DNA from: Nitrospirota bacterium
GTDB taxonomy: Bacteria > Nitrospirota > Thermodesulfovibrionia > Thermodesulfovibrionales > JdFR-88
Length of the DNA stretch: 20,411 nucleotides
Assembly (NCBI GenBank): GCA_021790695.1
Contig: JAJYGJ010000160.1
Span: forward strand, 1 to 20,411
Direction of reading: 5' to 3'
Of the stretch, positions 8,811 through 14,738 are shown piece after piece. Each line of letters opens with the position of its first letter. Position 1 is the first letter of the stretch. Below the pieces are notes generated by a model. It was not told the DNA's origin. It searched no databases and saw only the letters and a list, made by a program, of their open reading frames with translations. A program made the position numbers and the translations under genes.

Positions 8811-8820
8811 GAATTTTCAA

Positions 8821-8921
8821 GTTGTCATTCCCGCCGGAATTTTATTTTATTAAGAATAAAATCGGGCGGAATCTTTACTTAAGAAGGGTTCCCGACACGC
8901 TTTGCTTGCGGGAATGACAAC
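8821..8921. repeat. Inverted-repeat element (gttgtcattcccgc ends)
   Basis: Perfect 14-bp inverted repeats, gttgtcattcccgc at 8821-8834 and its complement at 8908-8921, enclose about 73 bp that contain a second hairpin (ATTTTATT 8844-8851 with AATAAAAT 8855-8862, 3-nt loop). TCATTCCCGC-type palindromic repeats are common dispersed intergenic elements in many bacteria. There is no coding capacity. A related pair of arms is found at 9648-9718. Confidence 0.7.
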
Positions 8922-8965
8922 CCAAAGCCGCGGATGGAAAATTGTGCGCTTTCGGGCATGCGCCC

Positions 8966-9583
8966 TCAACGGCTCACTGTCGGCATTTCATGTATGAACC
9001 TGTCGCTTTCGAGCTGGGAAAGCATGAAATCGGCGACGCCGGCGCGGGAGACAGTTGGGAAAAGACCGGGTTTCAGACCGGGGCCGGCCCGGTACGGGCC
9101 GGCCTTTTCACCGTCCGTCAATGCGACAGGGCGCGCTATCACCCAGGCCAGCCCGCTGCCCTCGATTTGCCTTTCCATCTCCTCCTTGTCCCTCATCCTG
9201 TCTTTAATCAGCAGCCATAGCAGCCGCGCGTAAAAACCCTTCTTCCTCGTATTGCCCGCGCCGTAGGCGGACTCCGCGATGAGGCGTTTGACCCCGTGTT
9301 TTTCCATGGCGGAGATGATGTGTCTTATCCCGTCGGCGCAGATGGTCTGCGGAGAGCCTTTGCTGAAACCCAATGCCGAAAGGACCGCTTCACGGCCCTT
9401 TACGGCCGCCTCGACCTCCCCGGGATGGAGGGCATCGCCTTTGAAAAGCGAGAGGTTCCCGTGCGATATGCCCGGTTTGGCCGGGTCGCGCACGAACGCG
9501 GTCACGGCGTGGCCCCTGTCCAGGGCCTGCCTTACAAGGTGCCTGCCCGTCCGCCCCGATGCGCCGAAAATGACGATCTTCAT
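8966..9583 (-). CDS. NAD(P)-binding reductase-like protein (NmrA / biliverdin reductase B-like SDR)
   Basis: A 205-residue Rossmann-fold protein. The N-terminus MKIVIFGASGRTGRHLV has the GxxGxxG dinucleotide loop after a first beta strand. An Asp in KGDALHP and VLSALG follow as in atypical extended SDRs that bind NAD(P)H. IARP about residue 158 and a C-terminal helix complete the small form of the fold, as in biliverdin reductase B/flavin reductase-like and NmrA-like proteins. No YxxxK catalytic pair is evident, as is usual in this subgroup. Substrate cannot be predicted. It stands alone, flanked by an inverted-repeat element on each side. Confidence 0.85.
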   Translation of the reverse strand: MKIVIFGASGRTGRHLVRQALDRGHAVTAFVRDPAKPGISHGNLSLFKGDALHPGEVEAAVKGREAVLSALGFSKGSPQTICADGIRHIISAMEKHGVKRLIAESAYGAGNTRKKGFYARLLWLLIKDRMRDKEEMERQIEGSGLAWVIARPVALTDGEKAGPYRAGPGLKPGLFPTVSRAGVADFMLSQLESDRFIHEMPTVSR

Positions 9584-9588
9584 ACTGG

Positions 9589-9752
9589 GACCCGTCTCAA
9601 ATAGTTTCTAAAATAATAGCATCGATTTACAGATTTCATCCTTTATTCGTCATGCCCGGGGGCCTCCCGACCAGGGACTTCGAGGACAGGCTTAATCGGG
9701 GGACAGGCGGGAATGACGGTCATGGAATGTCCGGACTATTTTGAGACAGGTT
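9589..9752. repeat. Nested inverted-repeat element between two genes (MITE-like)
   Basis: Outer arms: 9589-9605 (complement ACTATTTGAGACGGGTC) and 9735-9752 (ACTATTTTGAGACAGGTT) match as an imperfect inverted pair. Inner arms: cgtcatgcccg at 9648-9658 and cgggaatgacg at 9708-9718, one mismatch, of the same TCATTCCCG type as the element at 8821. It fills almost the whole 169-bp gap and abuts the stop codon of the radical SAM gene. No open reading frame is recognised inside, so it would be non-autonomous if mobile. Confidence 0.6.
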
Positions 9753-11435
9753 CTAATATATTTTATCTGAAGTGGGGGTGATGGCCCGTTCGTATTCCGC
9801 CCTCAGGGCCTCCCTGCTCACCCCGGAGTCAATGAAATCCCACGGGAGGGCCTCGTCCGCGGGCTTCCGCCTGAATATGTAGAAATCCTCCGGGATGCCC
9901 GTCTTTTTGAGCGCCGCGCGGTAATCGAGCCCTTCGCGCGCCATCGCCAGGATAGCGGGCGTCAATCTCCTGTCCCCCATCGCGAACACCCCCTGCATGC
10001 AGGCGTATTTGGGCAGGTCGTGGAAGACTGATACCGCCTTCAGGGCGCCAAGGGATTTTTTTATCCTTTTCAGCCTTGCCTTCACCACCTCCGGCCTCTC
10101 CATCGGGTGCCACTCGAAACACGTGAAGGGTTTTGGCACGAACGTGCTTATGGTAAGCGTTATCCTGCCCCTGGGGGCGATGTCCCTTATCCTGCCCACC
10201 AGGTTTATCAGGGCGTCCGTGTCCTCATCCGTCTCCGAGGGAAGCCCGGCCATGAAATATATCCGGAGGTTTATTCCCTCCGAAAGCACCGCCCGTGACG
10301 TCTCCAGTATCTCCTCCTCCGTGATCTTCTTGTTTATGAGCCCGCGGAGCCTGTCCGTGCCCGCCTCGGCCGCTATCGAAATGCTCCTCATGCCCTTGAG
10401 AAAGGGAAGAAGCCCGATGCTTCGCCCTCCGGCCCGCAGCGATGTGATCGAAAAGTCCACGCCCTCCATCCTCAAAAGTTCGGGCAGCTCCCTGTAGTCG
10501 GAAATCGAGGGCCCTACCAGACCGATCCTATGACCGGCAATGAGGGCCCGGCCCTCCTCTATCTCTTTTTTCACATCGTGGGCGGGTCTGATCCTGGGCG
10601 GGTTATAGACATGCCCGGTCAGGCAGAAGGAGCAGCTCCAGGGGCAGCCCCTCATGATCTCCACCAGGCGCATGTTTGAAAACTCCGTGTTTGGCGTAAG
10701 GATGCTGTGCCTCATCGAAAAGTCCCGCCAGCCGGAGGCGAACTGCTTTTTTATGACCTCCGGGGCGCCGGGCGCCTCCGGGGCCCCGGACGCGGCCTCT
10801 CTCGCCTTTATCGGCCCGCCCGGCTGATAAGACACCTCGTAGAAGGAAGGCAGATACATCCCCGGCAGGCCGAGGAGGTCTTTCAAAAACCCGTCCCGCC
10901 CCTCCGCCCTCTTCGCGGCCTCCACAAAAGGCGGCAGGAGCGGCTCTGCCTCGCCTATGAACACGATGTCGAAGAAACCGGCGACCGGCTCCGGGTTTGA
11001 AAAGGCCGCGATCCCGCCCAGGAGCAGAAGCGGCTCCCTCGGGCCGCGCTCCCGCGCAAGCGGGGTTATCCCGGCCAGATCAAGGATGGCGGGTATATTC
11101 GGATAATCGTTTTCAAACGGCACCGAGAAGGCGATCATATCGAAGCGGCCAAGCTGCCTTTTGGACTCCAGGCTGAAAAGCTCCGTTGTCTCGTACTCCC
11201 TGATGTCCTCCGGGTCGGGCAGGAAGGCGCGTTCGCAGAGCACGCCGTCCATCCTGTTCAGCATACCGTAGACGCCCTGAAAGCCCAGGTTGGACATCCC
11301 GACGTGATAGACGTTGGGATAGACAAGACAGATGTTGAGATTCCCCCCCGGGTCCTTGAATACGGTCCCTTTCTCTTCCCGCAGAAGCGAGTCCGCTTTC
11401 TGAATGAGCCTCTGTCTGCGGCCGCCCGTCGTCAT
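9753..11435 (-). CDS. B12-binding-type radical SAM protein
   Basis: 560 residues from the ATG at 11435. The N-terminal half resembles the cobalamin-binding-like domain of TIGR03960-type radical SAM proteins (CLVYPNVYHVGMSNLGFQG, SLESKRQLGRFDMIAFS, LLGGIAAFSNPEP, FFDIVFIGEAE). The radical SAM cluster motif is GCPWSCSFC with C264, C268 and C271, which should bind a 4Fe-4S cluster and SAM. AGLPSETDEDT in the following barrel is typical of MiaB/Elp3-like enzymes. A DxHxxG cobalamin-ligand motif is not obvious. The ATG overlaps the stop of the upstream gene as ATGA (11432-11435), and no Shine-Dalgarno is visible, so translation is probably coupled. A GTG at 11468 is a possible but less likely start. 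Substrate unknown. Confidence 0.88.
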   Translation of the reverse strand: MTTGGRRQRLIQKADSLLREEKGTVFKDPGGNLNICLVYPNVYHVGMSNLGFQGVYGMLNRMDGVLCERAFLPDPEDIREYETTELFSLESKRQLGRFDMIAFSVPFENDYPNIPAILDLAGITPLARERGPREPLLLLGGIAAFSNPEPVAGFFDIVFIGEAEPLLPPFVEAAKRAEGRDGFLKDLLGLPGMYLPSFYEVSYQPGGPIKAREAASGAPEAPGAPEVIKKQFASGWRDFSMRHSILTPNTEFSNMRLVEIMRGCPWSCSFCLTGHVYNPPRIRPAHDVKKEIEEGRALIAGHRIGLVGPSISDYRELPELLRMEGVDFSITSLRAGGRSIGLLPFLKGMRSISIAAEAGTDRLRGLINKKITEEEILETSRAVLSEGINLRIYFMAGLPSETDEDTDALINLVGRIRDIAPRGRITLTISTFVPKPFTCFEWHPMERPEVVKARLKRIKKSLGALKAVSVFHDLPKYACMQGVFAMGDRRLTPAILAMAREGLDYRAALKKTGIPEDFYIFRRKPADEALPWDFIDSGVSREALRAEYERAITPTSDKIY

Positions 11436-12052
11436 AACATGGGAAGGAGGCAGAGCATGGCGGCGCACCAGATGACGTCAAGCGGGAGGATGACGCCTGT
11501 CGAGGAGGAAAAGAGGACCTCCGCCCTGGCGGGAAACTCCTCGTCCCGAAGCCATAACAGGATATGCACCGGCAACCCCGGAGCGGGCGCAAGCACGGCC
11601 GAATAATCGGCGGGTCCGGCCTTTGCCTTCCCCCCCTGTCCATCGGGGCCTGTTGCCCCGAGGGCCTTCGCCCTCTCAATAAATCCCTCGCCGTCCGAGC
11701 CGTAGCGGCCAGCAAGCCCCTCCAGCGGAAGCGTGTGGGATCCCCTGAAAAAAGCCCCTCCGCCGGGAAGCCCCTCCGGCCTTACGAGCCTGCCCGCAAG
11801 CGGTATGCCCTTCGAGTAGACCAGCCACCACAGGGCGAGATGGTTGAAAAAATAGGAGAACCTGGAAAGAAACGCCCCGCCCCCCTGGTCCGCCGCCTCA
11901 ATCGTCTCATCGCCGGGCCTTATAAAGAAATCCATCCCCAGTGAGCGGAATTTGAATGCGCCGGCCTCGAAGGCGATGCCCGTCATCCGGGAGACTTCTC
12001 CGCCAAGCCCTCTTATCTGCTCCCATGCCGCTTTCTCGCCCGTCTTGTGCAT
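11432..12052 (-). CDS. DUF3786-like protein
   Basis: About 206 residues from the ATG at 12052, chosen because AGGAAG lies 8 bp upstream; an in-frame ATG at 12106 lacks such a site. By eye it resembles DUF3786: a hydrophobic FFNHLALWWLVYSKGIPLAG segment, the FFRGSHTLPLEGL region, and near the C-terminus LLWLRDEEFPARAEVLFSSS, matching the family's 'D-E-E-F-P' block. DUF3786 proteins have no established function and are common in anaerobic bacteria, often near corrinoid or Fe-S enzymes. The gene is coupled by a 4-bp overlap to the radical SAM gene, suggesting a shared task. Family assignment moderately sure; function unknown. Confidence 0.7.
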   Translation of the reverse strand: MHKTGEKAAWEQIRGLGGEVSRMTGIAFEAGAFKFRSLGMDFFIRPGDETIEAADQGGGAFLSRFSYFFNHLALWWLVYSKGIPLAGRLVRPEGLPGGGAFFRGSHTLPLEGLAGRYGSDGEGFIERAKALGATGPDGQGGKAKAGPADYSAVLAPAPGLPVHILLWLRDEEFPARAEVLFSSSTGVILPLDVIWCAAMLCLLPML

Positions 12053-12118
12053 TGATAATCTTCCTGAAATATATTGGAAATAATTGAAGATTGAAATCCC
12101 GCGCATCAGGTTTACTTA

Positions 12119-12150
12119 CTATTATAACCGCTCATCAATTATTATAACGG
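12119..12150 (-). promoter_or_regulatory. Possible promoter of the DUF3786-radical SAM pair
   Basis: Two perfect TATAAT hexamers on the minus strand (12126-12121 and 12146-12141) lie 20 bp apart, about 70-95 bp before the 12052 start, in an A+T-rich pocket. No good -35 hexamer sits at the right spacing for either, so this is tentative. Confidence 0.25.
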
Positions 12151-12194
12151 CCGCCGGGAAATTCGGGAGGGAGGGGCGATGTTCCGGAAGGAGG

Positions 12195-12241
12195 AAAGCC
12201 CCGGCCAATAATTTTATGATTAAAGGGCCGGGGCTTTTTTT
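12195..12241. terminator. Strong hairpin downstream of the cold-shock gene
   Basis: A perfect 12-bp stem, aaagccccggcc (12195-12206) with its complement (12226-12237), and a 19-nt loop. It lies 12 bp past the cold-shock gene stop. The long T-run (12235-12241) is on the plus strand; on the minus strand, the direction of the gene, the stem is followed by only TTTCCTCC. It probably still serves the cold-shock gene, perhaps bidirectionally, and insulates the operon to its left. Confidence 0.65.
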
Positions 12242-12249
12242 GTCTGTTT

Positions 12250-12453
12250 TTAGGCTGACTTTACGACGTTAACGGCCCGAGGGCCTTTCGGACCCTGTTC
12301 GATATCGAAGTTGACCTGCTCGCCTTCGGCAAGGGTCTTGAAGCCGTCACCCGAAATTGCCGAGAAATGGACGAATACGTCCTTGCCGTCGTCCGTAGTG
12401 ATGAAGCCGTAACCCTTCGCCTCATTGAACCATTTTACTGAACCACTCGACAT
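12250..12453 (-). CDS. Cold-shock domain protein (CspA family)
   Basis: 67 residues, full length for a bacterial Csp. It has both nucleic-acid-binding motifs: RNP1-like KGYGFI (about residues 13-18) and RNP2 VFVHF (about 26-30), with the conserved GSVKWFNEAKG start and GPRAVNV end. Csp proteins are five-stranded OB folds that bind single-stranded RNA/DNA and act as RNA chaperones. A strong AGGAGG lies about 9 bp before the ATG. The A+T-rich leader (AATAATATATTTT) may include the promoter or an untranslated leader, but no cold box could be identified. It is a single gene ended by the hairpin at 12195-12241. Confidence 0.96.
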   Translation of the reverse strand: MSSGSVKWFNEAKGYGFITTDDGKDVFVHFSAISGDGFKTLAEGEQVNFDIEQGPKGPRAVNVVKSA

Positions 12454-12841
12454 CTGCAGCCTTCCTCCTGAGAAAATATATTATTTCGGATTTGCGATAA
12501 AGGGGACCCGCCCCCGGCCGTAATTTGCCCGCCGGGTTTTTGGGCCGCTTTGGCAAAAACTCCGATGGAGTTAAATATGGCATACCTCCCCGCAAATGTC
12601 AATGAGGTCCATCACCTGGTAGTGGTACAGTTTGCTTTGCCAGGCTACGGCGGCAAACGCCCCTCCCCCCCCTTGGATAGAGTATATCCGCTTGTTCCTG
12701 GAGCCCATTTACCTGCCCGCCTTATTCATTTCCCGCCAAGGCGGGATTCCGGGCGTAACTCAAAGGGTCCGTTCAGCCGTTTTTGAAGAGCGATCACCCC
12801 GGTCTTTCAGACGCGCCGTCTCTCGTCCGTCGGCCTTTCCC
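12454..12841. other. Intergenic region between the cold-shock gene and the IS110 element
   Basis: 388 bp with no convincing gene. It holds the cold-shock gene leader, a short hairpin (AACTCC 12558-12563 with GGAGTT 12567-12572, followed by T's on the minus strand), a 16-bp palindrome tcccgccaaggcggga (12731-12746), and a copy of cttattcat (12721-12729) that recurs at the right edge of the IS insertion. Short open frames on the plus strand show no recognisable similarity. Confidence 0.6.
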
Positions 12842-12843
12842 CT

Positions 12844-12851
12844 TGTATGAT
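12844..12851 (+). promoter_or_regulatory. -10 half of the junction promoter (left end of IS110)
   Basis: TATGAT at 12846-12851 lies 2 bp inside the element's left end. If the ends are joined in a circle, it falls exactly 17 bp after TTGACT at 13977-13982, making a near-consensus sigma-70 promoter aimed at the bridge RNA. In the integrated form it has no matching -35. Confidence 0.65.
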
Positions 12852-12857
12852 AGTTGG

Positions 12858-13015
12858 AGAGTTATATTGGATGAATATGGGTGCGACAGACCGTTTTCCC
12901 CTTGGGACAATAGAGCCCGTGAATGAGCTGGGTCGTCGCACCCCTCTCTGAAAAGCCCGGACAGTTGCGAGGGACATGGAGCCCGTATTTCACAAGGAAG
13001 GGATTCGGAGGGCAC
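12858..13015 (+). ncRNA. IS110 bridge RNA
   Basis: The start is set about 7 nt past the -10; the 3' end is approximate. A 5' hairpin (ATATT 12864-12868 with AATAT 12874-12878) is followed by a target loop closed by GGGTGCGAC (12879-12887) and GTCGCACCC (12935-12943). Inside are left target guide 12895-12902, a core gggacaatagagcccgt (12904-12920) and right target guide 12920-12927. A second, donor loop closed weakly by GCCC (12955-12958) and GGGC (13010-13013) holds left donor guide 12961-12968, a nearly identical core gggacatggagcccgt (12971-12986) and right donor guide 12992-12996. Known IS110 bridge RNAs have this two-loop layout and direct the recombinase to target and donor. All four guides fit the sequence here. 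Confidence 0.82.
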
Positions 13016-13033
13016 ATACCAGGAGGTGAGGCG

Positions 13034-13984
13034 ATGAGTTTTGTAGGAATCGATGTATCGAAGTCCCGGTTGGACTTTGCGGTGAGGCCGGGAGGCGAGC
13101 AATGGTCTATAGCCAACTCAGAAGCAGAGATATGCAAAGTTATGGAAAGGCTGGCAGCCCTACTTCCGCAAGTGATCGTAGTTGAAGCCACAGGGGGGAT
13201 GGAAACCCCGCTGGTGGCAGCCTTGAGCCATAAGGGTTTGCCTGTTGTAGTCGTAAACCCCCGGCAGGTACGGGATTTTGCCAAGGCGATGGGGCGTTTG
13301 GCCAAGACAGACCGCATTGACGCCGAGGTGCTTGCCCATTTCGGGGAAGCGGTGAAGCCTGAACTGCGGCCGCTGAAGGACGAGGACTCCCAGATGCTCA
13401 CGGCATTGGTCGCCCGGCGGCGGCAGATCATCGATATGCTTACGTCGGAAAAGAACCGTCTGGGGATATCTCCCAAGGTGGTGCATAAGGGTATCAAACA
13501 GCATATTGCCTGGCTCCAGGGGCGGTTAGAGGATATCGACCGTGACCTTGAGTCGGCTGTCCGCAGTAGTCCTATATGGCGGGAAAAAGACGATCTGCTC
13601 CGCAGTGTGCCGGGAGTTGGCCGGGTGCTCTCTGTAAGCCTGCTTGCAGGGCTGCCGGAACTGGGAGCACTATCACGGCGCCAGATCGCCGCCTTGTGCG
13701 GTGTCGCACCCCTGAACCGCGATAGCGGACTGTTCCGCGGCAGGCGCGCAGTATGGGGCGGCAGGGCCCACGTCCGCTCCGTGTTATACATGGCCGTCAT
13801 CAGCGCCTCTCGTTTCAACCCGGCCATCAGCCGTTTCTACCGTCGCCTCATAGAGGCAGGCAAGAAGCCCAAAGTCGCACTGACAGCCTGTATGCGCAAA
13901 CTGCTGTGCACCCTTAACGTCATAATGAAAAACCGGACTCCTTGGCAAGACGGTTATATCATGTCCCAGGTAGCCCTTGACTAA
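13034..13984 (+). CDS. IS110-family transposase (RuvC-like DEDD recombinase)
   Basis: 316 residues from the ATG at 13034, chosen because AGGAGG sits 7 bp upstream and MSFVGIDVSK is the usual IS110 N-terminus; the in-frame ATG at 12923 lies within the bridge RNA. The DEDD residues are D7 (GIDVSK), E51 (VVEATGG), D93 and D96 (AKTDRID). A coiled-coil region follows (about 115-180), then the Transposase_20 domain with a helix-hairpin-helix SVPGVG and the catalytic Ser231 in GVAPLNRDSGLFRG, followed by GGRAHVRSVLYM. The enzyme recombines DNA via a circular intermediate guided by the bridge RNA. All catalytic residues are present. The stop codon overlaps the -35 hexamer of the junction promoter. 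Confidence 0.96.
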   Translation: MSFVGIDVSKSRLDFAVRPGGEQWSIANSEAEICKVMERLAALLPQVIVVEATGGMETPLVAALSHKGLPVVVVNPRQVRDFAKAMGRLAKTDRIDAEVLAHFGEAVKPELRPLKDEDSQMLTALVARRRQIIDMLTSEKNRLGISPKVVHKGIKQHIAWLQGRLEDIDRDLESAVRSSPIWREKDDLLRSVPGVGRVLSVSLLAGLPELGALSRRQIAALCGVAPLNRDSGLFRGRRAVWGGRAHVRSVLYMAVISASRFNPAISRFYRRLIEAGKKPKVALTACMRKLLCTLNVIMKNRTPWQDGYIMSQVALD

Positions 13985-13997
13985 AAACACAGTTGCT
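13977..13997 (+). promoter_or_regulatory. Right end of IS110 with -35 half of the junction promoter
   Basis: TTGACT (13977-13982) overlaps the transposase stop codon TAA (13982-13984). The remaining bases to the CT core (13996-13997) number 15; with the 2 bp preceding TATGAT at the left end, the joined spacing is 17 bp. acagttgC at 13989-13996 is the left-donor sequence matched by the donor guide. Confidence 0.65.
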
Positions 13998-14007
13998 TAT
14001 TCATAGA

Positions 14008-14053
14008 ACAGGCAGGTATGGGCTGCCAACATGGTGGGCGTGTATCTGCCTGT
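14008..14053. other. Stable hairpin in the right flank of the IS110 insertion
   Basis: ACAGGCAG (14008-14015) pairs with CTGCCTGT (14046-14053), extendable inwards by three pairs including one G-U, with a weaker inner stem near gccaac / gtgggc. It begins 10 bp outside the element. It may be an old repeat or a terminator stem without a T-run. The rest of the gap up to 14157 is A-rich and shows nothing else. Confidence 0.5.
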
Positions 14054-14157
14054 CTGCCTGATGATTTGCCAAAATGATGCGCTACCCGATTTTTCTTAAA
14101 CAAGAGGTTAAGGTTTTTAGTTTGAACAAAAAAACACAAAAAGAAAAAGAGGGCTGA

Positions 14158-14634
14158 CTACTCGACGATGATGAGGGTCGTCCCCTGCAGGCGATGAAGG
14201 ATCTCGTGGGTTACGCTGCCGCGGATATAGTGACTTGCCGTATCGTGCCTGCAATGTCCCAGGAGCATGGTTTTAAACCCGCCGCTTCTGGTTTCGTCCA
14301 GGATCCGGTCAGCCGCATCGACGGTGTCCGAGGCCGTCTTTAGTACGATCTGCTCGCGTTTTACTCCCTTGCCGGCAAGGACTTCAGTGGCCTTCTGAAA
14401 CACGGGCTCGATTTTCAGGCGCTGTTCGTCCTTCCACTGTTCCAAAAAACGCCCGCGCTCCCTTTTTTCCTCATCACTCAGGAAATGCCCCTCGTCCCAA
14501 AAAACCGCGGGCATGGGCAGCACGTAAAGAAGGGTGATCTCGATGCCGTCAATGCCGGAAAAATGGTCTCCGGCATAATTGACCGCCTTCATCGAACACT
14601 CCGAGCCATCGATCGCTATCAGTATCTTGTTCAT
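14158..14634 (-). CDS. Universal stress protein (UspA family)
   Basis: 158 residues, the size of a single-domain Usp. The N-terminus MNKILIAIDGSECSMKAV has the Asp of the nucleotide-binding site (D9). The C-terminal motif normally G-x2-G-x9-G-S/T reads GHCRHDTASHYIRGSVT: G126 and G139/S140 are kept, but the second Gly is R129, so ATP binding may be altered. A charged helical insertion (about 50-75) sits in the middle. GGGAGG lies about 9 bp before the ATG. The gene follows kdpE by 104 bp on the same strand, and may be cotranscribed. In E. coli a Usp protein (UspC) scaffolds the KdpD/KdpE complex, so a role in K+ signalling is conceivable here (inference). Confidence 0.9.
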   Translation of the reverse strand: MNKILIAIDGSECSMKAVNYAGDHFSGIDGIEITLLYVLPMPAVFWDEGHFLSDEEKRERGRFLEQWKDEQRLKIEPVFQKATEVLAGKGVKREQIVLKTASDTVDAADRILDETRSGGFKTMLLGHCRHDTASHYIRGSVTHEILHRLQGTTLIIVE

Positions 14635-14738
14635 TTCCGCAGGCCTCCCTTTAAAGACGCTTCAGCTTATCCACGGTTAAAAAGGCAGCCCTGATCGAAA
14701 GAGAAGACCAGGCGGTCCGCATCCCTGCAAACAGTGTA

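Larger units (their letters stand above)
8558..8965. other. Intergenic region upstream of the PKS gene
   Basis: This 408-bp stretch separates the leftward PKS start from the end of the next leftward gene. It must hold the PKS promoter, but I see no convincing -35/-10 pair; A+T-rich ATATAAAA lies on the minus strand near 8602. It also contains a 60-codon rightward open frame from an ATG at 8631 ending at 8812 with no recognisable similarity, a terminator-like hairpin (8776-8810) and an inverted-repeat element (8821-8921). Confidence 0.6.
12842..13997 (+). mobile_element. IS110-family insertion sequence with bridge RNA
   Basis: About 1154 bp between two CT core dinucleotides (12842-12843 and 13996-13997). 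Boundaries come from the guide matches of the bridge RNA in the transposase leader: the left flank tttccc plus CT is copied at 12895-12902, and the right flank CTtattca (13996-14003) pairs with 12920-12927. The element's own ends, acagttgC on the right and CTtgt on the left, are matched by 12961-12968 and 12992-12996. There are no terminal inverted repeats or longer target duplications, as expected for IS110. The non-coding region upstream of the transposase places it in the IS110 rather than the IS1111 group. The transposase is intact, so the element may be active. Confidence 0.88.

Noticed and set aside
6494..8812. 772-codon open frame on the plus strand opposite the PKS gene
   Set aside because: It is antisense to the KS-AT region with all its domain motifs intact. 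G+C-rich coding sequence often leaves such frames open, and the translation shows no recognisable domain.
11433..11606. Plus-strand frame with a perfect ribosome-site-like AAGGAGG before ATG 11457
   Set aside because: The sequence is the complement of the C-terminus of the DUF3786-like gene (Leu/Pro codons), the frame is short and resembles nothing known.
12550..12850. Two short plus-strand frames upstream of the IS element
   Set aside because: No recognisable motif, biased composition, and they run into the IS left end; not supported as genes or as a clear pseudogene.
12923..13033. Upstream ATG extending the transposase by 37 residues
   Set aside because: It lies inside the bridge RNA; the ATG at 13034 has a perfect AGGAGG and gives the usual IS110 N-terminus.
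14008..14053. Integron attC-like site
   Set aside because: The hairpin lacks the RYYYAAC/GTTRRRY core sites and no integrase or cassette array is present.
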